A DNA stretch of 64,000 nucleotides from Spirochaeta thermophila DSM 6192 (GCF_000147075.1 NC_014484.1:947501-1011500); one strand, 5' to 3'; shown: positions 32,697 through 41,387, counted from the stretch's first letter. A program made the numbers and translations. The notes: generated by a model not told the origin, from the sequence alone.

Positions 32697-33551
32697 ATGA
32701 AGACGTATTCCTCGATGCCTGGAGACGAGCCCGTACGAGAAATCCCGTGTTACGTGTGCGGATCGGAGGAGCGCCTCCCCTTCTGGAAGGGAGAGGGCTT
32801 CGGTTACGTGAGATGCAGGGCGTGCGGGTTCGTGTACCAGTATCCCCAACCGGTGCCTCGGGCCCTCCATGCCCGGTACGACCAGCGGTACTTCCAGTAT
32901 GAGCTGGAGAACGAGGAGAACTTCTTCCAGCTCATGCTCAAGGGGCTCCGGGACGTGGGGTTCTTCCGGCTCGAGCGGACCCTGCCCGTCCGTCGGTTTC
33001 TGGACATCGGCTGTGCCACGGGTCGCCTCATCGCCCACCTCTCCTCCAGGGGATGGGAGACGAAGGGGGTCGAGATCTGTCACCACTCGGTCTGTCACGC
33101 ACGGGAACACCATGGTGTGGACGTCTTCGAGGGGACCCTCGAGGAAGCTCCCTTCGAGCCCGAATCCTTCTCGGTGATCCATTCCTCGCACGTGATCGAA
33201 CACGTCCCAGATCCCGTGAGTTTTCTCGAACGCATCCATTCGCTCCTCGTGCCGGGAGGCTGGTGTATCCTGGTCACTCCGAACCGGGAGGGCCTCCAGG
33301 CCCGTCTCCTCAAGGAACGCTGGAGGTCGGCCATTCCCGATCACGTCTTCCTCTTCACGAAGCGACATCTCTCCCGTCTCCTCGTCCGGGCAGGGCTCCC
33401 TCCCGTGCGGTGGAAGACCTGGGGAGGGATCGCGAAGGGCCTCGCCCCCGAGTATCTCAAACGCCCGTTGGACGTGCTGGCGAAGTGGTGGGGGTTTGGC
33501 GACGTGATGATCGTCCTTTCCAGGAAGACGGATGCGTTACTTGACAGGTGA
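32697..33551 (+). CDS. SAM-dependent methyltransferase with N-terminal zinc motif
   Basis: A 284-residue protein. Residues 15-45 hold two CxxC pairs (CYVC and CRAC), a small zinc-binding knuckle as in some sugar or antibiotic methyltransferases. A class I methyltransferase domain follows, with motif I FLDIGCATGRLIAHL, VIHSSHVIEHVPDP and LVPGGWCILVTPN. The substrate is unknown; similar proteins modify surface sugars. AGGAG lies 6 nt before the ATG at 32697; the GTG three bases earlier is less well placed. Confidence 0.8.
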   Translation: MKTYSSMPGDEPVREIPCYVCGSEERLPFWKGEGFGYVRCRACGFVYQYPQPVPRALHARYDQRYFQYELENEENFFQLMLKGLRDVGFFRLERTLPVRRFLDIGCATGRLIAHLSSRGWETKGVEICHHSVCHAREHHGVDVFEGTLEEAPFEPESFSVIHSSHVIEHVPDPVSFLERIHSLLVPGGWCILVTPNREGLQARLLKERWRSAIPDHVFLFTKRHLSRLLVRAGLPPVRWKTWGGIAKGLAPEYLKRPLDVLAKWWGFGDVMIVLSRKTDALLDR

Positions 33552-33570
33552 AAAAGCTTTTCCATAGGAT
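33541..33570 (+). promoter_or_regulatory. promoter placing DUF4912 gene start at +1
   Basis: -35 TTGACA (33541-33546, inside the end of the methyltransferase gene), 18-nt spacer, -10 TAGGAT (33565-33570), then AGACGT and ATG at 33577. There is no Shine-Dalgarno. Confidence 0.6.
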
Positions 33571-33576
33571 AGACGT

Positions 33577-34290
33577 ATGTTGAGAAAGCGACTCGAGCAG
33601 CTTTCGGTCGCGGAACTGCAGCGCCTTGCGGACAGGGAAGGGGTGCGCCTCCCCGAGGATGCGGAGAAGGACGAGCTGGTGGACATCCTCCTGGATTTCT
33701 ACGAGGAGAGGAGGGAGGAACGCGAGTTGTTCACCAATCATCCCATGAGGATAGAGCAGCGGAAGTACGAGATCTCGCTCGACGAGGAGATCGACTACGG
33801 TGAGGAGGAGTTCCCCTTCCCGCGGGAATACAACCGGACAGGCATCTACCTCCTTCTGAGGGATCCTTCCTGGGCCTTCTGCTACTGGGAGATACCTCAG
33901 ACCTTCCTCGTTCGCCTCAAGAAGGAGGAGTTCGGGGGGCTCTTCCTGAGAGTACATCGGGGAACGATGGATGGAGAGGGGTTCCTCTCCGAGGAGAGCT
34001 TCGTGATTCCCGTACAATTGCAGGACCGCTCCTGGTACATCAACATCCCCGTGCAGGGAGCGGCCTACCGCGTGGATCTCATCACCATGGAGAAGGATCG
34101 CGAGGTGCTGCTCTGCAGGTCCAACGTGGTACACGTCCCCGTGCCGCAGGTGAAACCGAAACGACCCGGCGAGGTGAGTCTCAACTCCGATATCCTCATC
34201 TCCATCTCGGCCCTCCACAACCGCGATGAGCTCTTCTTCCCCGATGGGGGGGTTGATAGTACGAGTTCAAGTTCCTACTATGGTGGGTGA
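33577..34290 (+). CDS. DUF4912 protein with N-terminal SAP/Rho-N-like domain
   Basis: A 237-residue protein. Residues 1-45 (LEQLSVAELQRLADREGV) look like a small helical SAP/Rho-N domain. The rest matches the DUF4912 pattern, with IYLLLRDPSWAFCYWEIP and a central region resembling a carbohydrate-binding-like fold (LQDRSWYINIPVQGAAYRVDL). The tail is acidic and Ser-rich. DUF4912 genes are commonly next to GH57 genes, as here (3 nt gap), suggesting a role in alpha-glucan metabolism. The ATG at 33577 is 6 nt after a -10 element. Confidence 0.75.
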   Translation: MLRKRLEQLSVAELQRLADREGVRLPEDAEKDELVDILLDFYEERREERELFTNHPMRIEQRKYEISLDEEIDYGEEEFPFPREYNRTGIYLLLRDPSWAFCYWEIPQTFLVRLKKEEFGGLFLRVHRGTMDGEGFLSEESFVIPVQLQDRSWYINIPVQGAAYRVDLITMEKDREVLLCRSNVVHVPVPQVKPKRPGEVSLNSDILISISALHNRDELFFPDGGVDSTSSSSYYGG

Positions 34291-34293
34291 CGT

Positions 34294-35910
34294 ATGACCC
34301 AGGGATACCTGCTCTTCCACCTCCACGCACATCTCCCTTTTGTCCGTCATCCCGAGCACCCGCGTTTTCTGGAAGAGTTCTGGCTCTACGAGGCCATCTC
34401 GGAGACCTATCTCCCCCTCCTGCGGGTCTTCGAACGCCTGGAGAAGGACGGAGTCCCGTTTTCCCTCTCGATGTCCGTCTCCCCGACCCTCATCTCCATG
34501 CTCACCGACCCCCTCCTCCAGGAACGTTACGTCCATCATCTCCATCTCCTCCTCGAGCTGGGGGAGAAGGAGCAGCGGCGGGTCCAGGGAAAGGCCGCAC
34601 TCGAACGCGTGGTGGAGATGTACCTCCACCTCTACCGGACGAATCTCGAGGACTTCGAATCGAAATACGCTCGCAACATCGTAAAGGGTTTCGATTACTT
34701 CTACAAGAAGGGATATCTCGAGATCATCCCCACGGCGGCCACGCATGCCTATCTTCCCCTCTTCACCATCTATCCCTCTGCGGTGTGGGCCCAGATCTCC
34801 CTGGGGATGAGCACCCATCTGTCCACCTTCGGGCTTCCGGCCCGGGGGTTCTGGCTCCCTGAATGCGGGTATGAGCCGGGTCTCGAGGAGTACCTCCACG
34901 CCGCGCAGATCGATTACTTCTTCACCGCGGCCCATGGCATCCTCTTTGCCGAGAGGCGGCCGGAGTACGGCATCTTCGCACCGGTCCGAACCCCGTCCGG
35001 CGTGGTGGCCTTCGGTCGCGATCCTGCAGCGGCACGCGCCGTGTGGTCGTCCGAGGACGGCTACCCGGCCGATCCGGTCTACCGGGACTTCTACCGGGAT
35101 GTGGGGTACGAGCTCCCCCTCGAAGACGTGGCGTTCTTCCTCCCCGACGGGGAGAACCGGGTCTTCACGGGCTACAAGTACCATGCGATCACGGGCCGCT
35201 CGGGAGAGAAGGAGATCTACGATCCGGACCGGGCCCTCGCCCGGGTGGAGGAGCATGCCGCGCACTTCGTGAAAGAGCGGGCGGAGCAGGTGCGTCAGGT
35301 GTCCAAGCACATGCCCTTTCCTCCTGCGATCGTCTGTCCCTACGATGCGGAGCTCTTCGGCCACTGGTGGTTCGAGGGACCCGCCTGGCTCGAGGCGATG
35401 ATCAGGAAGGTGGCTGAGGAGGAGACCCTCTCCCTCATACGTCCCTCCGACTACCTGAAAGGGGGATACCCCTTCCAGGAGAACCTTCCCTCGTTCTCCA
35501 GCTGGGGGACCAAGGGCTATTCGGAGGTGTGGCTCGACGGTCGGAACGACTGGATCTATCGACACCTCCATGCGGCCGTGGAGCAGATGGAAGACCTCGT
35601 GGAGCGTTTCTCCGATGCCGAGGGGCTGCGGCGGCGGGCCCTCAATCAGGCGGCGAGGGAGCTCCTCCTCGCGCAGGCCTCGGACTGGCCCTTCATCATC
35701 CGGAACGGCACCATGGTCCCCTACGCGCTCCGGAGGATCAAGGAACACCTCTTCTATTTCAGAAAGATCTACGACGCGTTTGCCCGGGGGGCGCTCCCTG
35801 CGGATCTCATCACCGGGAGGGAGCGGCAGTATCCTCTCTTCGGAGATATGGATTATCGTGTCTTCGCTCGAGCGAACGTGCCGGTGAGTCCGTCCCTCTA
35901 CCTCCTCTGA
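34294..35910 (+). CDS. GH57 alpha-1,4-glucan branching-type enzyme
   Basis: A 538-residue GH57 protein (GH57 N-terminal plus DUF1957-type C-terminal region), the type described as 1,4-alpha-glucan branching enzyme, which makes alpha-1,6 branches in glycogen. It starts GYLLFHLHAHLPFVRHPEHP. The predicted nucleophile Glu190 is in FWLPECGYEPG and the acid/base Asp351 in CPYDAELFGHWWFEG. It is followed by a strong hairpin terminator. The branching assignment is by family resemblance; an amylase or transferase activity is possible. Confidence 0.88.
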   Translation: MTQGYLLFHLHAHLPFVRHPEHPRFLEEFWLYEAISETYLPLLRVFERLEKDGVPFSLSMSVSPTLISMLTDPLLQERYVHHLHLLLELGEKEQRRVQGKAALERVVEMYLHLYRTNLEDFESKYARNIVKGFDYFYKKGYLEIIPTAATHAYLPLFTIYPSAVWAQISLGMSTHLSTFGLPARGFWLPECGYEPGLEEYLHAAQIDYFFTAAHGILFAERRPEYGIFAPVRTPSGVVAFGRDPAAARAVWSSEDGYPADPVYRDFYRDVGYELPLEDVAFFLPDGENRVFTGYKYHAITGRSGEKEIYDPDRALARVEEHAAHFVKERAEQVRQVSKHMPFPPAIVCPYDAELFGHWWFEGPAWLEAMIRKVAEEETLSLIRPSDYLKGGYPFQENLPSFSSWGTKGYSEVWLDGRNDWIYRHLHAAVEQMEDLVERFSDAEGLRRRALNQAARELLLAQASDWPFIIRNGTMVPYALRRIKEHLFYFRKIYDAFARGALPADLITGRERQYPLFGDMDYRVFARANVPVSPSLYLL

Positions 35911-35930
35911 CAGCCTCGTCATCACCTCTT

Positions 35931-35964
35931 CTCATCTCAACATGTGTTGAGATGAGCCCTTTTT
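35931..35964 (+). terminator. rho-independent terminator after GH57 gene
   Basis: CTCATCTCAACA and TGTTGAGATGAG form a 12-bp perfect stem (2-nt gap in the middle, so the effective loop is 4 or more) followed by CCCTTTTT. It separates the glucan genes from the division cluster. Confidence 0.85.
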
Positions 35965-36000
35965 ATCGGCAGAATCCCGTGTCACCTTGAGTCTTTTTTA

Positions 36001-36028
36001 TTGACAAACCTCAAAAATGCGGTAGTAT
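36001..36028 (+). promoter_or_regulatory. dcw cluster promoter (PmraZ)
   Basis: TTGACA (36001-36006), a short 16-nt spacer, TAGTAT (36023-36028). The start point near 36035 lies within the MraZ boxes, so self-repression by MraZ is expected. This is the only clear promoter seen ahead of the long plus-strand block. Confidence 0.7.
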
Positions 36029-36052
36029 GGGAAATAAGTGGGAAAAAGTGGG
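36028..36052 (+). promoter_or_regulatory. MraZ-binding boxes
   Basis: Three TGGG(AAA) direct repeats start at 36028, 36039 and 36049, spaced 11 and 10 nt, with a related GGGGGAAA at 36061. TGGNN-type repeats at about 10-nt intervals upstream of mraZ are the known operator of this regulator in other bacteria. The first overlaps the last base of the -10 element and the others cover the +1 region. Confidence 0.75.
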
Positions 36053-36075
36053 AAATTTTAGGGGGAAAGTGGAAC

Positions 36076-36516
36076 ATGATCACCGGGGAGTTCAGGAACA
36101 CGCTGGATGACAAAGGCAGGCTCCTCCTCCCTTCCAAGATGAGGGTCGAGCTCCCCGGCAACTCTCTGATCCTCACGCGTGGGATCGATCGATGCCTCTG
36201 GCTCTTTCCCCCTGAGGAGTGGGCCCGTATCTCCGAGAACCTGCTCACGAGCATCTCTCCCTTCCAGCAGAAGGCCCGGCTCCTCCAGCGGAGGATCGTC
36301 GCTCCCGCCCAGGAGGTGGAGATCGACAAGGCGGGGAGGATCACGGTTCCCCAGGCGATGCGTGAGTTCGCAGGGCTCCAGAGGGATGTGGTGATTCTGG
36401 GCATCAAGAAGTATATAGAGCTCTGGGACGCCGAGGAGCTCGAACGGTACTGGGAACTCCATGAGGAAGAGTTCCAGGAGGCGGCCGAGGACCTGGGGAA
36501 GATGGTGTTCTTCTGA
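36076..36516 (+). CDS. mraZ: transcriptional regulator MraZ
   Basis: A 146-residue MraZ with two SpoVT/AbrB-like swapped-hairpin domains: GEFRNTLDDKGRLLLPSKMR at the N-terminus and IDKAGRITVPQAMREFAGL near residue 80. It is a DNA-binding repressor of the division and cell-wall cluster. The frame runs upstream through the promoter to 36001, but MITGEFRNT is the family start and the upstream DNA holds the operator. It is the first gene of the dcw cluster. Confidence 0.95.
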   Translation: MITGEFRNTLDDKGRLLLPSKMRVELPGNSLILTRGIDRCLWLFPPEEWARISENLLTSISPFQQKARLLQRRIVAPAQEVEIDKAGRITVPQAMREFAGLQRDVVILGIKKYIELWDAEELERYWELHEEEFQEAAEDLGKMVFF

Positions 36517-36533
36517 ACAAAGGAGGAGACGAG

Positions 36534-37508
36534 ATGGTGAGCATGGAGATAGTACATGTACCGGTATTGAGGGAAGAGGTGGGCGCCTTTCTTTCGGTGC
36601 GGGAAGGTCTGGTGGTGGACGCGACGCTCGGTGAGGGCGGACACAGCGAGGCCCTCCTGGAATCTCGCCCCGGCATCCGGATCCTCGGGGTGGATGCGGA
36701 TCCCATCATGCTCTCCCGGGCTGGCGAGCGTCTCAGTCGGTTCGGGGATCGGGTGCGCCTCGTCCAGGGGTGGTTCGACGAGGTCCTGGAGTCCTTCCCT
36801 GCGGAGGACAGACCCGTGGGGATCCTCATGGATCTGGGTATCTCGTCGTATCATCTCGAGAAGTCTGGGAGGGGTTTCTCTTTTCTCCGGAGAGAGCCGC
36901 TCGACATGCGGCTCTCTCCGTATCTCCCCATGAAGGCCTCCGACGTGGTGAATACCTATTCCGAGACCGAGCTGGTGGATATCTTCTCCCGGTTCGGGGA
37001 GGAGCCCTTCTCGAAGCGGATCGCACGGGCGATCGTGAGTGAGAGGAGGAAGATGCCCATCACCACGAGCGATCACCTGGCTGAGGTGGTGATGAAGGCC
37101 GTGCCTCCCAAGGCACGGCGTGGACGGATCCATCCGGCCACGAGGGTCTTCCAGGCCCTGAGGATCGTGGTGAACAAGGAGCTGGAGAGAGTGGAGAGGG
37201 CCGTGAGGGCGGGAGTGAGACTCCTCGCGCCGGGGGGGAGGATGGCGGTCATCTCCTTTCACTCCCTCGAGGACAGGATCGTGAAGCGTCTCTTCCGTTT
37301 CTATGCCGGCGCCTGTACCTGCCCCCCGGAAGAGCCGATATGTAGGTGTGGGGGACAGGGCATAGTCGAAGTGCTCACGAAGAAGCCGGTCCGTCCCGGC
37401 GAAGAGGAGGTGAGGGCCAACCCGGCTTCCAGGAGCGCCAGGCTGAGGGTGCTCGAGAAGGTCCGGGATGCGGCGCACCTCAGGGAGGAGGGACATGCGC
37501 TACCTTAG
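36534..37508 (+). CDS. rsmH: 16S rRNA m4C1402 methyltransferase
   Basis: A 324-residue RsmH (MraW) that N4-methylates C1402 in the decoding centre. It opens EIVHVPVLREEV with the SAM motif VVDATLGEGGHSEALL, then DLGISSYHLEKSGRGFSF and the C-terminal VISFHSLEDRIVKR. A Cys-rich insert (CTCPPEEPICRCGG) near residue 262 resembles that of many RsmH proteins. AAGGAGG lies 7 nt before the ATG. It overlaps ftsL by 14 nt. Confidence 0.96.
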   Translation: MVSMEIVHVPVLREEVGAFLSVREGLVVDATLGEGGHSEALLESRPGIRILGVDADPIMLSRAGERLSRFGDRVRLVQGWFDEVLESFPAEDRPVGILMDLGISSYHLEKSGRGFSFLRREPLDMRLSPYLPMKASDVVNTYSETELVDIFSRFGEEPFSKRIARAIVSERRKMPITTSDHLAEVVMKAVPPKARRGRIHPATRVFQALRIVVNKELERVERAVRAGVRLLAPGGRMAVISFHSLEDRIVKRLFRFYAGACTCPPEEPICRCGGQGIVEVLTKKPVRPGEEEVRANPASRSARLRVLEKVRDAAHLREEGHALP

Positions 37509-37764
37509 GTGGCTCGGTGTGTTTCTCTTTTCTCTCCTCTTCTTTCTCAATATCTGGCAGGGGTACCGGTATGCGGCCCTCAAGGAGGAACTCCGGCGGC
37601 TCGAACTGGAGCAGCAACGGATGGTGGAGGAGAACAAGAAGCTCATCACCGCGGTGGAGGCCCTCAGACATCCTCAGCGGATAGAGCGCCTCGGCGAGGA
37701 ATCCCTGGGCCTCGGGCCCGTGGGAGACCGCCTCGTCATCGAGGTGGAAGGAGGAGGGGAATGA
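37495..37764 (+). CDS. ftsL: FtsL-like septum protein
   Basis: An 89-residue bitopic protein: a short cytoplasmic N-terminus, one membrane helix (LGVFLFSLLFFLNIWQGY) and an extracytoplasmic coiled coil (LKEELRRLELEQQRMVEENKKL in part). This is the architecture of FtsL/DivIC, which links FtsQ and the septal synthase. Identification is by position between rsmH and murF and by topology; sequence conservation is low in this family. GGAGGAGGGAC precedes the ATG. Confidence 0.78.
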   Translation: MRYLRWLGVFLFSLLFFLNIWQGYRYAALKEELRRLELEQQRMVEENKKLITAVEALRHPQRIERLGEESLGLGPVGDRLVIEVEGGGE

Positions 37765-39173
37765 GCGCCCGTACCCTTCCCGCCCTCTCCCTGGACCAGC
37801 TGGCTTCCATCGTAGGAGCTCGCCTCGTCGCCCCATCCGGAGAACGCCCCCCGATCCGGAGGGTCACGATCGATTCCCGGGAGTGTGAAGAAGGCGTGCT
37901 CTTCGTCCCACTCAGAGGTCGTTTCACCGATGGTCACCTCTACCTGGGAGAGGCCTTCCAACGAGGTGCGTCTGCAGCCCTGGTGCAGGAGACCGTGTTC
38001 TCTGAAGCGGGATCGGCCCTCCTGAAACACGTGGTCCAGACCCGCGGGGCCCTCCTCGTGGTGACCGATACGCTCGAGGCCCTTCAGACCCTGGGCGAGT
38101 GGTACCTTTCGTCCCTCCGGGTTCCGATTCGGATAGGGGTGACCGGGAGCAGCGGGAAGACGTCCACCAAGGAGATGCTCAGAGCCGTGCTCTCCCTCCA
38201 CTATTCGAGGGTGTGGGCCACCGAAGGGAACCTCAATTCGGAAATAGGCGTGCCGCTCTCGATCCTCGGTATCCGGGAGGAGCCTGAGGTGGTGATCTGC
38301 GAGATGGGTATCGATCATGTCGGGGAGATGGACGTGCTCGCGCGTATCGTGAAGCCCAATCTCGCGGTCGTCACGGGGATAGGGAGTGCGCATCTGGAGC
38401 GGTTCGGCACGAGGGAGCGCATCGCACGCGAGAAGGCGAAGATCTTCTCCTCTTTCGACGATCGCTCGGTGGGCTTCATCCCCGAGGACGAGGAGTTCTT
38501 CCATGTCCTGGTGGAGGGGTGGCGTGGAACCTTCCTCCCCTACGGACCTGCCACGGTGGAGGGCTTCGAGGGGTGGGAGAGTCGGGGGCTCGAAGGCGTG
38601 ATCCTTTCGTGGAAGGGGCTGCGTATACCGCTCCAGGGATACGGGGAACACATGGTGAGGAATGCCCTGGGGGTTATCCGTCTCTCCGGTCACCTGGGTG
38701 TTCCTCCCTCGATGGTGGCGGAGGGGCTCCAGGCCTACCGTCCGCTCTTCGGGAGAGGGGAGCTCAAGGAGATCGGGGGGGTGTGGTTCCTCGTGGATTG
38801 TTACAATGCGAATCCCGAGTCCATGAGGGCTTCGCTCGAGGGCGTGCGGGGTCTCAAGGGGATCCGGAGGCGCATCGTGGTCCTCGGGAGCATGCGTGAG
38901 CTGGGGGATGCCGCTCCGTCCGAGCACAGGAGGCTGGGGGACTATCTCGCCGGATATCCGGCGGATGTGGTGCTGCTGGTGGGTGAGGAGATGGAAGCCG
39001 CCTTTGCTGTACTCGAGGGGCGGAGCGGGGTCTGGTGGATGAGGACCGTGGAGGAAGCGTCCTCGCTCCTCGTTTCGATCGTTCAGGAAGGGGATCTCGT
39101 ACTGCTCAAAGGCTCGAGGGCACTGGGCCTGGAACGGATCATCCAGGACTTCGAGGGGAGGTATCATGCTTAA
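37761..39173 (+). CDS. murF: UDP-MurNAc-tripeptide D-Ala-D-Ala ligase
   Basis: A 470-residue Mur ligase adding D-Ala-D-Ala to the cytoplasmic peptidoglycan precursor. The N-terminal substrate domain contains VTIDSRECEEGVLFVPLRG. The ATP loop IGVTGSSGKTSTKEML is near residue 126, then ATEGNLNSEIGVP, MGIDHVGEMD and VDCYNANPESM. The longer upstream frame is inside rsmH/ftsL; the ATG overlaps the ftsL stop (ATGA). In this cluster murF follows ftsL directly, without ftsI or murE. Confidence 0.95.
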   Translation: MSARTLPALSLDQLASIVGARLVAPSGERPPIRRVTIDSRECEEGVLFVPLRGRFTDGHLYLGEAFQRGASAALVQETVFSEAGSALLKHVVQTRGALLVVTDTLEALQTLGEWYLSSLRVPIRIGVTGSSGKTSTKEMLRAVLSLHYSRVWATEGNLNSEIGVPLSILGIREEPEVVICEMGIDHVGEMDVLARIVKPNLAVVTGIGSAHLERFGTRERIAREKAKIFSSFDDRSVGFIPEDEEFFHVLVEGWRGTFLPYGPATVEGFEGWESRGLEGVILSWKGLRIPLQGYGEHMVRNALGVIRLSGHLGVPPSMVAEGLQAYRPLFGRGELKEIGGVWFLVDCYNANPESMRASLEGVRGLKGIRRRIVVLGSMRELGDAAPSEHRRLGDYLAGYPADVVLLVGEEMEAAFAVLEGRSGVWWMRTVEEASSLLVSIVQEGDLVLLKGSRALGLERIIQDFEGRYHA

Positions 39174-40248
39174 GGAACTACTTTATCCGCTCGTGAAGTA
39201 CTTCACGCCTTTCAATATCTTCCAGTATATCACCTTCAGGGCGGCCTACGCCGCTGTCACCGCGCTCCTCATCTCCTTCGTCTTGGGGCCCATGGTGATC
39301 GACTGGCTTCGTCGACTCAAAGCGGGGGAGGAGGTGAGAGAGGACGGGCCGAGCACCCATCGGGCCAAGTCGGGTACACCTACCATGGGGGGAACCTTCA
39401 TCATCTTCTCCATCCTGATCTCGGTGCTCCTCTGGCAAGATCTTCGCAATCCTTACACCTGGATCATTCTCCTCTCGGTGGTGGGTTTCGGTCTTCTCGG
39501 TTTTGTCGACGACTACCTCAAGGTCTTCAAGAAGAACCGTACGGGATTGCGGGCAGGGGTGAAGTTCATAGGACAGATCGTCCTCTCCCTTCTCATCCTC
39601 TTCTTCATCGTCAGACAGGGGAACGAGTACACCACCCTCCTCTACATCCCCTTCTTCAAGAATCCGGTCCTCGATCTCTCGTATTGGTACATCCCCTTCG
39701 CCGTGATCTTCATCGTCGGGTATTCCAATGCCGTGAACCTGACCGACGGGCTCGACGGTCTCGCCACCGGCCTGGTGATCATGGTGGGGCTGGCGGTGGC
39801 GGTCTTCGCCTACCTGTCCGGTCGTGTGGACTTCTCGGAGTACCTCCAGATACCGTATCTTCCCGGGAGCGGAGAGCTCGCGGTCTTCGCCACGGCCCTG
39901 GTGGGGGCGAGCATCGGTTTCCTCTGGTTCAACGCGCATCCCGCCGAGGTCATGATGGGCGACACGGGGAGCCTCAGCCTGGGGGGAACCCTCGCCGTCC
40001 TGGGTATCCTCCTCAAGAAGGAAATCCTTCTGCTCATCGTGGGAGGGGTGTTCGTTGTCGAGACAGCGTCCGTGATCCTCCAGGTCCTCTCCTACAAGCT
40101 TCGGGGAGGGAAGCGGATCTTCAGGATGGCGCCGCTCCACCACCACTTCGAGCTCTCGGGCTGGCCCGAGAGCAAGGTGGTGATCCGCATGTGGATACTC
40201 GGAGGCCTGTTCGCGATCATAGGGCTCTCCACGCTCAAGATCCAGTAA
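39166..40248 (+). CDS. mraY: phospho-MurNAc-pentapeptide transferase
   Basis: A 360-residue polytopic membrane enzyme with about ten helices that makes lipid I from UDP-MurNAc-pentapeptide and undecaprenyl phosphate. Hallmarks are HRAKSGTPTMGG, the Asp pair in GFVDDYLK, NAVNLTDGLDGLA, MMGDTGSLSLGG and the His cluster RMAPLHHHFELSGWPE. It overlaps murF by 8 nt and starts MLKELLYPL, as expected for the family. Confidence 0.97.
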   Translation: MLKELLYPLVKYFTPFNIFQYITFRAAYAAVTALLISFVLGPMVIDWLRRLKAGEEVREDGPSTHRAKSGTPTMGGTFIIFSILISVLLWQDLRNPYTWIILLSVVGFGLLGFVDDYLKVFKKNRTGLRAGVKFIGQIVLSLLILFFIVRQGNEYTTLLYIPFFKNPVLDLSYWYIPFAVIFIVGYSNAVNLTDGLDGLATGLVIMVGLAVAVFAYLSGRVDFSEYLQIPYLPGSGELAVFATALVGASIGFLWFNAHPAEVMMGDTGSLSLGGTLAVLGILLKKEILLLIVGGVFVVETASVILQVLSYKLRGGKRIFRMAPLHHHFELSGWPESKVVIRMWILGGLFAIIGLSTLKIQ

Positions 40249-40256
40249 GGGGTACC

Positions 40257-41387
40257 ATGAGAGGCGGATTCGCACCCGAACGTGTCCACGACTCCTCGAG
40301 AGGCACCTTCCTCCCGTTGCTGGTGGTGCTCCTCCTCTCGGTGGGGCTCTCCATGCTCTTCTCCGCCTCCCACTATCGCTCGGAAGTCCTGGTGGGCAAC
40401 CCCTACTACTTCGTGCTCCAACAGGCGGTGAGGGTTGTGGTGGGTCTCGTGGTGGCGGGAGCCCTCGTCCTCATCCCTCTCGAGGTCCTGCAGCGCACCG
40501 TGCCCTGGATGGTCCTGGGCACCCTGGGGCTCCTCCTCCTCACCTTCGTGCCCGGTATAGGGGTGTCGTTCTTCGGTGCGAACCGCTGGATCGTGGTAGC
40601 CGGCGTCTCCTTCCAGCCCTCGGAACTCGCCAAATTCGTCCTCGTCTTCTACCTCTCCTACATCCTCTCCAGGAAACGTGACAGGTTCGAGGATCCGGGG
40701 GTCTCCATCGTGCCGCCCGCGGTCGTCCTCTTCTCCTTCGTGTTGCTCGTCTATCTCCAGAACGACTTCTCCACCGCCATCTTCCTCCTCTTCTCGGGGA
40801 TGTACGTGTTCTTCGCGGCAGGGGTGCCCTTCAGGTACTTCGCCTTTTTCTTCATGGTGGGCGTTCCGCTCTTCCTCATCCTTCTGTTCACCAGGGAACA
40901 CCGGGTGCTGAGGCTTCTGGCCTATCTCGACCCGTCCCGTGATCCCGACGGTGTGGGATACCAGATTCAGGCCTCGCTCCGCGCCCTTTCGGAGGGGGGC
41001 TTCTGGGGCAAGGGCATGGGAAACGGCACCTACAAGTATGGGGTGTTGCCCGAAGCCCATTCGGACTTCATCTTCGCCACGGTGGGGGAGGAGTTGGGAT
41101 TCGTGGGGGTGGTGGGGATCTGCCTTCTGTTCGCGATGCTCGTCCTGGAAGGGTACCGGATAGGGATGCGCCAGGGAGAGGACTTCCCCAGGCTGCTCGC
41201 CTTTTCCGTGACGACCACCCTCGCCCTCCAGGTGCTCATCAACCTCTCGGTGGTGTGCGGTCTGCTTCCCACGACCGGGGTGCCGCTCCCGTTTTTCTCC
41301 GCAGGAGGGTCGGCGGCCCTCGTGACCCTCATGTTCTGCGGACTCCTGGGGAATCTGTCACGGAGGGGGGGGGACTCGCATGGCTGA
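40257..41387 (+). CDS. ftsW: septal peptidoglycan polymerase FtsW
   Basis: A 376-residue SEDS-family glycosyltransferase that polymerises lipid II at the septum. Family motifs are SASHYRSEV, FGANRWI followed by FQPSELAKFVLVFYLS, QNDFSTAIFLL, LPEAHSDFIFATVGEELGF and TGVPLPFFSAGGSAAL. Position in dcw favours FtsW over RodA. The ATG at 40257 follows TAAGGGG; the longer upstream frame overlaps mraY and is not real. Confidence 0.95.
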   Translation: MRGGFAPERVHDSSRGTFLPLLVVLLLSVGLSMLFSASHYRSEVLVGNPYYFVLQQAVRVVVGLVVAGALVLIPLEVLQRTVPWMVLGTLGLLLLTFVPGIGVSFFGANRWIVVAGVSFQPSELAKFVLVFYLSYILSRKRDRFEDPGVSIVPPAVVLFSFVLLVYLQNDFSTAIFLLFSGMYVFFAAGVPFRYFAFFFMVGVPLFLILLFTREHRVLRLLAYLDPSRDPDGVGYQIQASLRALSEGGFWGKGMGNGTYKYGVLPEAHSDFIFATVGEELGFVGVVGICLLFAMLVLEGYRIGMRQGEDFPRLLAFSVTTTLALQVLINLSVVCGLLPTTGVPLPFFSAGGSAALVTLMFCGLLGNLSRRGGDSHG

